A DNA stretch of 6,512 nucleotides, from the NCBI GenBank assembly GCA_011375275.1, contig DRLW01000297.1, positions 1-6,512 on the forward strand, in the 5' to 3' direction. The notes beneath the pieces are model-generated. The model saw nothing but the letters and a program-made list of their open reading frames with translations, ran no database searches and had not been told where the DNA came from. Positions 1-5,880 of the stretch are shown piece by piece. Source of the DNA: Bacteroidota bacterium. GTDB lineage: Bacteria > Zhuqueibacterota > Zhuqueibacteria > Zhuqueibacterales > Geothermadaptataceae. The position numbers and the translations under genes are program-made. Position 1 is the stretch's first letter. The number at the start of each line of letters is the position of its first letter.

Positions 1-1458
1 ATAACCAGCGAACATATCCGCAAGCTGAAATCTCTGGCTGAGGCCAAGGCTGTGCGAGAGGGCTCGCGCAACAAGCTTTTTCTCGTCCGGCCGCTGATCG
101 GTAAAATCATCCTCATATCCATGAGCCTGTCTTTCATCCTCTTTTATCTCATCATTGCAGCGCCCGGCATTTTTCGTGATTTCAAAAAGCTGCTGATGAT
201 TCTGATCAGCATGTTGCTGGTCATCTTCATTGCGCATTTTGTCAATAACTTTTTCTGGTCAGAATATCTCATCCCGGTCGCTATCTCCTCGATGCTGCTG
301 ACTATTTTCTTCAACCCATCCCTCGCCTTTGTGGGCACGGTCAGTGTGGCGTTGCTGCTCGGAGGCATGCGCGGCAATGAGTTCTCTATTTGCCTGACCA
401 CTATGGTTGTCGGCTCGATCGGTATTCTTTCCGTGCGCAAGGTGCGTTCACGGTCGTGGCTTTTTAAATCTATTTTGTGGCTGACAGCCGGATACATTCT
501 GATCATTTCGACTCTCGATCTTTTGCGCTTTACGCCTTTTGACGAGTTTTCCCTGAACCTGATGTTTGGCCTGCTTGCCGGTTTTTTAAGTCCGATCCTG
601 ACTTATGGTCTGATGGTGATTTTCGAATATTTGTTCGATATGACGACGGACGCCACCCTGCTCGAACTGTCTGATTTGAATAAACCCCTGTTGCGCAAAC
701 TGGCGATGCGCGCTCCGGGAACATACCACCACAGCATTCTGGTCGGTTCGCTTTCGGAAGCCGCTGCTGAAGCTATCGGCGCCAACTCTTTGCTCACCCG
801 CGTCGGGGCCTATTATCACGATATCGGCAAGATGGATAAGCCGGAATATTTCATCGAAAACCAAAAGGACGGCAGGAATCCGCACGAGAAACTGTCGCCG
901 AGCATGAGTTATTTGATTCTGGTCAGTCATGTGAAACGCGGGCTTGAAATTGCACAGGAATATAATTTACCCAAAGAAATACAGGCGTTTATCTCCGAAC
1001 ACCACGGCACCAATCTGATGGAATATTTTTATAACAAGGCCAAGGAAAAGAGCGGAGAGGACACCGAGGTCAGCGAAGTTGATTTCCGGTACCCCGGGCC
1101 TAAGCCTCAGTCAAAAGAGACGGGTATCGTCATGTTGGCTGATGCTGTTGAAGCCACCTCCCGGACGCTGAAGGAGCCGAGCGTCTCGCGTTTGCGGAAC
1201 ATGGTGGCAGAGATCATCGACAATCGTTTCAAAAGCTGTGAGTTGGATGAATCACCGTTGACCTTGCGGGATCTGAATTTGATACAGGAAGCGTTTGTGC
1301 AAATTCTCACGGGTATTTTTCATGGCCGCATCGAATATCCCAATCAGAAGGAAGAAAACGGCAGGAGTGAGACGGCTGGCACAGAGGAAAATACAGAAAA
1401 GAAAAAGAAGGGCAGGGATGATCGTAATATCGAATCTGAGCCGGCATCAGCAAATTGA
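1..1458 (+). CDS. 7TM-HD family membrane phosphohydrolase (PgpH/YqfF type), 5' truncated
   Basis: The reading frame is open from base 1, so the gene starts outside the window; 485 codons and a TGA stop remain. The GTG at 52 is an internal Val, not a start. The missing part would be the first membrane helix and most of the extracellular 7TMR-HDED domain. What remains is a run of hydrophobic helices (bases about 100-640) followed by a cytosolic HD domain. HD residues visible: the YHHS motif at 724-735, the HD pair in YYHDIGK (His codon at 817), NPHEKLSPS (near 880), a HisHis pair in SEHHGT (near 1000) and the distal Asp in MLADAVEATSRT (1132-1167). In Listeria and Bacillus relatives this family hydrolyses cyclic-di-AMP at the membrane; the same role here is inferred from family. 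The C-terminal tail (from about 1345) is a hydrophilic Glu/Lys-rich stretch with no recognisable domain. Its last 41 bp also encode the start of ybeY. Family assignment is firm, substrate less so. Confidence 0.93.
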   Translation: MTSEHIRKLKSLAEAKAVREGSRNKLFLVRPLIGKIILISMSLSFILFYLIIAAPGIFRDFKKLLMILISMLLVIFIAHFVNNFFWSEYLIPVAISSMLLTIFFNPSLAFVGTVSVALLLGGMRGNEFSICLTTMVVGSIGILSVRKVRSRSWLFKSILWLTAGYILIISTLDLLRFTPFDEFSLNLMFGLLAGFLSPILTYGLMVIFEYLFDMTTDATLLELSDLNKPLLRKLAMRAPGTYHHSILVGSLSEAAAEAIGANSLLTRVGAYYHDIGKMDKPEYFIENQKDGRNPHEKLSPSMSYLILVSHVKRGLEIAQEYNLPKEIQAFISEHHGTNLMEYFYNKAKEKSGEDTEVSEVDFRYPGPKPQSKETGIVMLADAVEATSRTLKEPSVSRLRNMVAEIIDNRFKSCELDESPLTLRDLNLIQEAFVQILTGIFHGRIEYPNQKEENGRSETAGTEENTEKKKKGRDDRNIESEPASAN

Positions 1459-1837
1459 TGCAGACCTCGTCGAGGAGATCAGCCGCAGCGTGCTATCGCG
1501 CTATGGCAAGCCGGAAGCCGAACTGTCGATCGCTTTTGTACCCCGCGAGGATATCATCGAACTCAACCGCGCCTGGCTTGACAAAGACAGCGATACCGAT
1601 GTGATTTCTTTCAACCTGGGCGCCAACCCCGAGGGTGAGGAGATCGGCGATATTTACATTTGCACCGATGTTGCCGAGAGCAATGCTCTGGAACACGGAT
1701 GCACCCTGGAGCAGGAGATCATGCGCCTGGTCGTGCATGGTGTTTTGCATTTCGTCGGCTTTGATGATGCGACTGATGAGCAGCGTGCTGAGATGCATGG
1801 CCTGGAGAATAAATTCCTTGAACAGTATGGTTTGTAG
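1418..1837 (+). CDS. ybeY: YbeY endoribonuclease / rRNA maturation factor
   Basis: A 139-residue protein of the UPF0054/YbeY family, a metal-dependent RNase acting in 16S rRNA 3'-end maturation and ribosome quality control. The diagnostic C-terminal motif is HGVLHFVGFDD (residues 107-117), giving metal ligands His107 and His111. The third ligand, usually His, is Asp117. The central motif LNRAWLDKDSDTDVISF (49-65) matches the family, but the usual Arg (YRGKD in E. coli-type proteins) is Leu54. I associate both changes with Bacteroidetes-type YbeY. The ATG at 1418 is chosen because MIVISN matches the family N-terminus, the length is normal, and a purine-rich GAAGGGCAGGG lies just upstream. An in-frame extension to 1295 would add 41 basic residues that merely shadow the upstream gene. 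The start lies inside the 3' end of the HD gene, which suggests translational coupling; phosphohydrolase next to ybeY is a common bacterial arrangement. Confidence 0.95.
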   Translation: MIVISNLSRHQQIDADLVEEISRSVLSRYGKPEAELSIAFVPREDIIELNRAWLDKDSDTDVISFNLGANPEGEEIGDIYICTDVAESNALEHGCTLEQEIMRLVVHGVLHFVGFDDATDEQRAEMHGLENKFLEQYGL

Positions 1838-1876
1838 TCCGTATATTGACCGCTCGAACTGAGCCGTCGTGTTAAT

Positions 1877-1883
1877 GGGAGAA
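1877..1883 (+). promoter_or_regulatory. Ribosome binding site supporting a TTG start
   Basis: GGGAGAA lies 10 nt before the TTG at 1894. An in-frame TAA at 1873 rules out any earlier start. The ATG at 1875 and GTG at 1869 are out of frame, and the next in-frame start-like codon falls inside the first membrane helix. The TTG start is therefore the only good choice for the CNNM-type gene. Confidence 0.7.
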
Positions 1884-1893
1884 TACAAAAGAT

Positions 1894-3210
1894 TTGGAAC
1901 CTGAATCGTACATACAGGAAAGTCTTGTTTTCATCATTCTCATCATTTTGTCTGCCTTTTTCTCCGGTTCGGAGACCGCCTTCCTTTCCCTTTCACACTC
2001 GAAGTCCGCGCACCTGGGTTCGTTGAAAAAGCGCGTTCGCGCCCGGCTGGACTATCTCGGCGAAAGAACTCAGGAACTGCTCATCGCCATACTGATCGGT
2101 AATACGCTGGTCAATCTGTCAGCGGCTACCGTAGCAGCCGTTACCACGGCCCGTCTGGCGCACGAAACCGGTCTGAACCCGACCACGGCCCTGACAGTCG
2201 AGATCATTGTCGTCACTCTGATCCTGCTTTTTTTCAGCGAACTCATGCCGAAAATTGTCGCAGTGAATAATCCGGTGAGATTTGCTGCCGTGGTTTCCGG
2301 CCCTCTGGCTGTTTTCCTGCGGCTGGTCCATCCGCTTTCCTGGCTGTTGAGCCATTTTACGGATTTTGTCTCCAGACTTCTGGGCGTTCATGGCCAGAAG
2401 TATTCTCTCAAGCAGGAAGAGCTGATGACGCTGGTTGAAGTCGGTGAGGAAGAGGGTGCCCTGGAAAGCGATGAGCGCGAGATGATCGACTCGATTTTCG
2501 AGTTTCGCGATACGCAGGTTAAAGAAATCATGATTCCGAGGACGGACATGGTCTGCATCCGCAGCGATGCGAGCCTGGCGGAGTTGGTCGATCTGATCAA
2601 AACCATGGGACACACGCGTATTCCGATTTATGTCGATAAGGTAGATAATATCATCGGCATTTTGCACGCCAAGGACCTGATCCCCTATCTCAAACAGAAG
2701 AAAGAGATTTCTCTTCAGCAATTGGCCCGTCCGGTCATCTTTGTGCCTGAATATAAGATGATCAATGACCTGCTGCGGGAGTTTCAGCGTAAACGCGTGC
2801 ACATGGCCATCGTTGTGGATGAGTATGGCGGCACGTCTGGCCTGATCACTCTCGAGGATATCCTCGAGGAGATCGTCGGCGAAATTCAGGATGAGTATGA
2901 CAAAGAGACGCCGTTATTCAGAAAAATTGCCGACAGTACCTGGCTGGTGAATGCCAAAATCGATCTGCATGATCTCAATCGCGAACTGGAGATCGACCTG
3001 CCCACGGAGGATGATTACGAAAGTCTGGCGGGTTTTCTGCTCAGCCTGACTGGAACCGTGCCCCGGGAAAAACAGGTTATCCGATACGAGAACTTTGACT
3101 TTACCATCGATAAGGTTGAAAAAAACCGTATCGTGATGGTGCGCATCCGGCTGCGCGACCGCGAGACCGGGGCAGAGTCCCCGACGAAAACGGCACATAC
3201 GGACAGATGA
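1894..3210 (+). CDS. CNNM/CorC-type membrane protein with CBS pair (hemolysin C/TlyC family)
   Basis: A 438-residue integral membrane protein with three modules. Residues 1 to about 190 form the CNNM (DUF21) transmembrane domain, with hydrophobic segments near 9-29, 62-84, 101-118 and 130-152 and the signature SGSETAFLSLS (24-34). Residues about 205-330 are a tandem CBS pair, with IMIPRTDMVCI (212-222) opening CBS1 and VVDEYGGTSGLITLEDILEE (307-326) in CBS2. Residues about 340-420 are the CorC_HlyC transporter-associated domain. Relatives (CorC, MpfA, animal CNNM) are linked to Mg2+/Co2+ export, with CBS pairs that bind ATP; the Bacteroidetes homologue is called GldE. The metal-transport role is inferred from family. 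The old name hemolysin does not imply a toxin. It starts at TTG, 56 bp after ybeY, probably in the same transcript. Length and domain order are normal and no break is seen. Confidence 0.93.
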   Translation: MEPESYIQESLVFIILIILSAFFSGSETAFLSLSHSKSAHLGSLKKRVRARLDYLGERTQELLIAILIGNTLVNLSAATVAAVTTARLAHETGLNPTTALTVEIIVVTLILLFFSELMPKIVAVNNPVRFAAVVSGPLAVFLRLVHPLSWLLSHFTDFVSRLLGVHGQKYSLKQEELMTLVEVGEEEGALESDEREMIDSIFEFRDTQVKEIMIPRTDMVCIRSDASLAELVDLIKTMGHTRIPIYVDKVDNIIGILHAKDLIPYLKQKKEISLQQLARPVIFVPEYKMINDLLREFQRKRVHMAIVVDEYGGTSGLITLEDILEEIVGEIQDEYDKETPLFRKIADSTWLVNAKIDLHDLNRELEIDLPTEDDYESLAGFLLSLTGTVPREKQVIRYENFDFTIDKVEKNRIVMVRIRLRDRETGAESPTKTAHTDR

Positions 3211-3296
3211 ATATCTGTGCTTATTCTCTGATGAAGGGAAAAACCGGCAAGGCCCGGTACAATCGAGACGAACACATATCAGCCAACGACTAACCG

Positions 3297-4337
3297 ATGC
3301 CGATGAAAAAGAACGAACTGCGACATGATCCGATAACGGGTGACTGGACGATCGTTTCGGGAGACAGCTCATATTTCGAAAGCCTGATAGAACGAGGTCT
3401 GACAGAGTCGTCCGCACCTGTGAGCGAGAGCTGCGAGCTGTGTGGCGGGCACGAAAAAGAAACGCCGCCTGAAATTCATGCTGTCGCCCCGGATGACCGG
3501 GAACCGGACCGCGAAGGGTGGCAGGTACGCGTCGTGCCCAACAAAAGTCCGGTGTTGCAGATTCACGGAGAGCTCAACAACCGTGGCATCGGGATCTATG
3601 ATGTTCTCGACGGTATCGGTGCGCATGAGATTGTCATCGAAACGCCGGAGCACGGCGTTGCCCTGGAGAACCTGCCTGAGTCGCATATCGTCAGCGTATT
3701 CAGTGCCTACCAGGAACGCTTTCGCGATTTGAAAAACGACGCCCGGTTTCGCAATATCCTGCTGCACAAGCTGCATGATCCGTCCAAGTCGAAGGTTTCC
3801 GGGCACAGTTTTTCTCACATCATCGCCACGCCGGTTACACCCATGCGCGTCAAGCTCGAACTCTCCGGTTGTCTGCAGCACTTTCAGTACAAGGAGCGCT
3901 GCCTGTTTTGTGATATCATCCATCAGGAATTTGCAGACGGCCTGCGCGTCGTGGCGGAAAACGAGGCGTTTGTTGCCCTCTCGCCTTTTGCCGCGCGCAG
4001 CCCTTTCGAGCTGATGATTCTGCCACGGAAACATGAGACATTTTTCGAATGGAATACCAGCATGCACCTGCTGGCCTCGATAACACGCGATCTGTTGTTG
4101 CGTCTGCGAAAACTCGTCGGTGATCTGCATTACGTCATGGTGATCCATTCCGGGCCGAATATGGCCGCAGGCAAGCAAAGGGGGTATTGGAAGACCCTTG
4201 AGCGGGATTACCACTGGCATCTCGATATCCTGCCGATTTTTAAAAAAATAAAAATGTTCGAGGGCGGCACCGGCTTTCCGGTGAATAACCTCTCTCCGGA
4301 ACGGGCTACCGAACTGCTGGTTGCTGCGAAAGGATGA
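3297..4337 (+). CDS. Divergent galactose-1-phosphate uridylyltransferase-like protein (HIT superfamily)
   Basis: A 346-residue protein with the double HIT-like fold of GalT, which transfers UMP between UDP-glucose and galactose-1-phosphate in the Leloir pathway. Family signatures: LRHDPITGDWTIVS (8-21), a CxxC in CELCGG (46-50), RVVPNKSPVL (78-87), GAHEIVIETPEH (108-119), a second CxxC in CLFCDII (202-208), SPFELMILPRKH (235-246) and DYHWHLDILP (304-313). By motif alignment with E. coli GalT, the first metal site (Cys46, Cys49, His110, His170) and second site (Glu211, His284, His306, His308) look kept. The active-site motif HPHxQ or HSHSQ reads H-S-F-S-H (170-174): the nucleophilic His position is Phe172 and the Gln position is His174. 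Normal uridylyltransfer may be lost or altered. ATG at 3297 and 3303 are both possible starts; neither has a clear Shine-Dalgarno. It lies 4 bp before sfsA, so co-expression is likely. Family membership is firm, activity is not. Confidence 0.85.
   Translation: MPMKKNELRHDPITGDWTIVSGDSSYFESLIERGLTESSAPVSESCELCGGHEKETPPEIHAVAPDDREPDREGWQVRVVPNKSPVLQIHGELNNRGIGIYDVLDGIGAHEIVIETPEHGVALENLPESHIVSVFSAYQERFRDLKNDARFRNILLHKLHDPSKSKVSGHSFSHIIATPVTPMRVKLELSGCLQHFQYKERCLFCDIIHQEFADGLRVVAENEAFVALSPFAARSPFELMILPRKHETFFEWNTSMHLLASITRDLLLRLRKLVGDLHYVMVIHSGPNMAAGKQRGYWKTLERDYHWHLDILPIFKKIKMFEGGTGFPVNNLSPERATELLVAAKG
4329..4334 (+). promoter_or_regulatory. Ribosome binding site that sets the sfsA GTG start
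   Basis: AAAGGA sits inside the last codons of the upstream GalT-like gene, 7 nt before the GTG at 4342. This favours GTG 4342 over the in-frame TTG at 4321, which would add seven residues not matching the SfsA N-terminus. A ribosome finishing the upstream gene at 4337 would lie over this site, which suits translational coupling. Confidence 0.7.
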
Positions 4338-4341
4338 GCGT

Positions 4342-5049
4342 GTGAAGTTTTCTGCCCCTCTCGTGCACGGCACGTTAAAGCGCCGGTATAAACGCTTCCT
4401 CGCTGATGTCATCCTTGCCGACGGAACGGAAGTTACGGCGCATTGCGCCAACCCCGGGAGTATGCTGAGTTGCAGCGAACCCGGAGCACCGGTACTGCTT
4501 TCCGAAGCGACAAACCCGGCGCGCAAACTGAAATATACCTGGGAGTTGATTCATGTCAATGGCACCTGGGTTTGCGTCAATACGCAGAGAACCAATGCAC
4601 TGGTGGAAGAGGCGCTGCGGGCAGGTGTGATCACAGAAGTTTTTTCCAGCGACATGCAGTTGCGTCGCGAAGTGCCCTATGGCGGCAGCAGGGTGGATTT
4701 TTTGCTGGAAAACGGAGCTGGCAGAATTTTTCTTGAGGTAAAGAATGTAACCCTGGCCCAGGACGGCCGGGCCATGTTTCCGGATGCTGTAACCAAACGC
4801 GGGCAAAAGCATCTGCAGGAGCTTATGCAGGTGGTTGAAGCCGGTGACCGGGCAGTGATATTTTTTCTGGTTTCGCGCGAGGATACGAGGGTGTTCAGCC
4901 CGGCCTGCCATATCGATCCGGACTATGCCAGACTGCTGGCGCAGGCTGTTGAATGCGGCGTGGAACTGCTGGTTTATGAAGCCAGGGTCGGCCCGGAGGA
5001 AATCCTCGTCACCGGGCGGATGCCGTGGGAACTCGATGGAGAAAAGTAG
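4342..5049 (+). CDS. sfsA: SfsA family protein (sugar fermentation stimulation protein A)
   Basis: A 235-residue SfsA protein from the GTG start. The N-terminus (V/M)KFSAPL then TLKRRYKRFLADV lines up with E. coli MEFSPPL then TLIQRYKRFLADV. Other conserved blocks are AHCANPGSM (33-41), YTWELI (65-70), SRVDFLLE (116-123), IFLEVKNVTL (129-138), MFPDAVTKRGQKHLQEL (145-161) and FSPACHIDPDYA (185-196). Asp119 with Glu132-x-Lys134 has the spacing of a PD-(D/E)XK nuclease-like core, with an N-terminal OB-like domain expected. E. coli SfsA was named for stimulating maltose fermentation and is described as DNA-binding; its biochemical role is not settled. The gene follows the GalT-like gene by 4 bp, so the two are probably made from one message. 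Length is normal, and the gene ends directly on a hairpin. Confidence 0.95.
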   Translation: MKFSAPLVHGTLKRRYKRFLADVILADGTEVTAHCANPGSMLSCSEPGAPVLLSEATNPARKLKYTWELIHVNGTWVCVNTQRTNALVEEALRAGVITEVFSSDMQLRREVPYGGSRVDFLLENGAGRIFLEVKNVTLAQDGRAMFPDAVTKRGQKHLQELMQVVEAGDRAVIFFLVSREDTRVFSPACHIDPDYARLLAQAVECGVELLVYEARVGPEEILVTGRMPWELDGEK

Positions 5050-5085
5050 CAGGTGCGACGCGTGCTGAAGGGCCATCGCACCTGC
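5049..5085. terminator. Hairpin between convergent sfsA and greA, probable bidirectional terminator
   Basis: Perfect 10-bp inverted repeat: GCAGGTGCGA (5049-5058) and TCGCACCTGC (5076-5085) with a 17-nt loop. It starts on the last base of the sfsA stop codon and lies 7 bp beyond the greA stop, filling the 43-bp gap between convergent genes. The plus strand is followed by AAAGGTTTTATT and the minus strand by TACTTTTCTCC. Both T-tracts are short and slightly offset, so efficiency is uncertain, but position and symmetry fit a shared terminator. Confidence 0.6.
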
Positions 5086-5092
5086 AAAGGTT

Positions 5093-5575
5093 TTATTCGT
5101 CGTCTGCGTACTGGATGTCTAAAATCTCAAAGGTTTTTGCTCCTTTGGGCAGTTGTACAACGACCTCGTCTCCGACCCGATGCTTGATCAGACCTTTGGC
5201 CAGGGGAGACTGGTAGCTGATGATGTTTTTATCGATGTCGGTTTCGCCATCTCCCAGGATGGTATAGGTGATGGTGTCGCCGCTGCCGGCCTCTCGGATG
5301 GTGACTTTTTTCCCGATAGTGACCACATCTGCCGGCAGGTCTTCCTTGCGGATGATACGCGCCGCCTGAAAGCGTTCCTGCAGCGTTCCCAGTTTGGCCA
5401 TGTAGTTGGCCTGTTTGTTTTTTGCGGCTTCATACTCGGCATTTTCACGCAGATCACCGTGCTCGCGGGCAGTAGCTATCTCTTTGGCTATGTCGTTTTT
5501 GAGAAATTTTTCCAGTTTGTCGATTTCCTGTTTCAGTTTTGCATAGCCTTTTTCAGTGAAATAGTAAACTTTCAT
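5093..5575 (-). CDS. greA: Transcription elongation factor GreA
   Basis: A 160-residue GreA of normal length. The N-terminal coiled coil (about 1-75) carries the tip motif AREHGDLRENAEYEAAK (36-52), with acidic Asp41 and Glu44. These enter the RNA polymerase secondary channel and stimulate cleavage of backtracked RNA. The C-terminal FKBP-like domain (about 80-160) shows VTIGKKVTI (85-93), the SPLAKGLIKHRVGDEVVV block (123-140) and the closing FEILDI (149-154). The ATG (complement of 5573-5575) is supported by AAAAGGG on the minus strand (5582-5588), 6 nt away. It is the only minus-strand gene here, convergent with sfsA and divergent from mutY. A promoter and an intrinsic terminator lie upstream on the same strand (5748-5834), so expression may involve leader attenuation. 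No key residue is missing. Confidence 0.97.
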   Translation of the reverse strand: MKVYYFTEKGYAKLKQEIDKLEKFLKNDIAKEIATAREHGDLRENAEYEAAKNKQANYMAKLGTLQERFQAARIIRKEDLPADVVTIGKKVTIREAGSGDTITYTILGDGETDIDKNIISYQSPLAKGLIKHRVGDEVVVQLPKGAKTFEILDIQYADDE

Positions 5576-5634
5576 AAATCGCCCTTTTGAGTAAGTCCAG
5601 GTTTTTATTTTTTCTGCTTAGGGAGGTGTAGGAG

Positions 5635-5805
5635 ATGTTGGCCCTGCTCCTTGCTCACTGCCGGATGATCAGAAAAAAGGGTTCGGGTGCTGTACCAGTT
5701 AAGGAGTTTAGCGGCTGCATCCCGGAGTGGAGCAAAAGTGAGGTACCAAAAAAAACGGCGCGTTGTCGGCCTATCAGCCGGCAACGCGCTCTGACTTGTA
5801 CGTAA
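5635..5805 (+). CDS. Possible small ORF of 56 codons, doubtful
   Basis: An ATG at 5635 opens 56 codons ending in TAA at 5803-5805. GGGAGGTG (5621-5628) contains a near-ideal GGAGG ending 8 nt before the ATG. The product would begin MLALLLAHCRMIRKKGSG, with a short hydrophobic start and then a very basic Cys- and Arg-containing tail. I recognise no family. Against it: the last third is simply the minus-strand terminator and its A-tract read in frame (VPKKTARCRP), codon choice is not distinctive, and no plus-strand promoter is evident. It is in frame with mutY, but the TAA and 75 bp separate them, so it is not a lost mutY N-terminus. Confidence 0.18.
   Translation: MLALLLAHCRMIRKKGSGAVPVKEFSGCIPEWSKSEVPKKTARCRPISRQRALTCT
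5748..5789 (-). terminator. Strong intrinsic terminator in the greA leader
   Basis: On the minus strand, GCGCGTTGCCGGC (5789-5777) pairs with GCCGACAACGCGC (5770-5758) over 13 positions with one A-C mismatch and a 6-nt loop. Two bases later comes a run of eight T (5755-5748). This is a textbook Rho-independent terminator for minus-strand transcription. The plus strand has no T-run after the hairpin, so it is one-directional. No minus-strand gene ends before it in this window. It lies about 170 bp before the greA start codon, so it either attenuates greA or blocks transcription entering from the mutY side. Confidence 0.85.
5749..5798 (-). ncRNA. Putative short greA leader RNA (GraL-like)
   Basis: This is the predicted product of the promoter near 5805-5834 ending in the U-tract at 5755-5748: about 50 nt, nearly all terminator hairpin. 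In E. coli, imprecise termination in the greA leader gives an array of 40-50 nt RNAs called GraL, and the layout here is the same. Sequence similarity to GraL is not claimed. The call is inferred from position and structure only. Confidence 0.3.
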
Positions 5806-5834
5806 ATATACAAAACGGTGGTTGATTTTAGCAA
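5805..5834 (-). promoter_or_regulatory. Sigma70-like promoter reading toward greA
   Basis: On the minus strand TTGCTA (-35, 5834-5829) and TATATT (-10, 5810-5805) are separated by 18 bp. They match the TTGACA and TATAAT consensus at 4 of 6 and 5 of 6 positions. The predicted start near 5798 lies only about 9 bases before the terminator stem, so most transcripts would be about 50 nt unless they read through to greA. The -35 box overlaps the palindrome at 5831-5853. Confidence 0.5.
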
Positions 5835-5853
5835 CTGTTTTCTGAACAGTTGC
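5831..5853. repeat. Perfect 9-bp-arm palindrome, possible operator
   Basis: GCAACTGTT (5831-5839) and AACAGTTGC (5845-5853) form a perfect inverted repeat around a 5-base spacer. Neither strand has a T-run directly after it, so it is not an obvious terminator. It overlaps the -35 box of the minus-strand promoter and ends 27 bp before the mutY start. It could bind a dimeric regulator acting on greA, mutY or both, or form a hairpin in the mutY 5' leader. I do not recognise the sequence as a known operator. Confidence 0.5.
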
Positions 5854-5880
5854 AGCGGACTGAAAAAGCGAAGACTGAAT

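Larger units (their letters stand above)
5576..5880. other. Divergent greA-mutY intergenic region (305 bp)
   Basis: No confident protein gene lies here. From left to right it holds the greA ribosome binding site (minus strand, 5582-5588), an A-rich tract on the minus strand (5601-5613), a doubtful plus-strand 56-codon ORF (5635-5805), a minus-strand intrinsic terminator (5748-5789), a minus-strand promoter-like pair (5805-5834) and a perfect palindrome (5831-5853). Between 5614 and 5747 on the minus strand I found no second promoter with good -35 and -10 boxes. I found no convincing promoter for mutY on the plus strand. Confidence 0.8.

Noticed and set aside
1295..1417. In-frame N-terminal extension of ybeY
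   Set aside because: The added 41 residues are a basic shadow of the upstream gene. The family N-terminus and a ribosome site support ATG 1418.
1846..1877. TTGACC as a -35 box before the CNNM-type gene
   Set aside because: The best -10 candidate (GTTAAT) is weak and at 19 bp spacing; co-transcription with ybeY is the simpler reading.
2851..2868. 18-bp perfect palindrome CTCGAGGATATCCTCGAG inside the CNNM-type gene
   Set aside because: It encodes the conserved LEDILE of the second CBS domain, so codon choice explains it. No regulatory context is evident.
3243..3258. Small hairpin ACCGG-N6-CCGGT between the CNNM-type and GalT-like genes, followed by T-rich sequence on the minus strand
   Set aside because: The stem is only 5 bp, there is no plus-strand T-run, and no minus-strand gene here would need a terminator.
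3369..4526. Long minus-strand open frame (385 codons) opposite the GalT-like gene and sfsA
   Set aside because: It is the mirror of two clearly recognisable plus-strand genes and its translation shows no family motif.
5600..5613. Plus-strand T-rich tract GTTTTTATTTTTTC as part of a terminator
   Set aside because: No hairpin precedes it on the plus strand, and sfsA already ends at the 5049-5085 hairpin.
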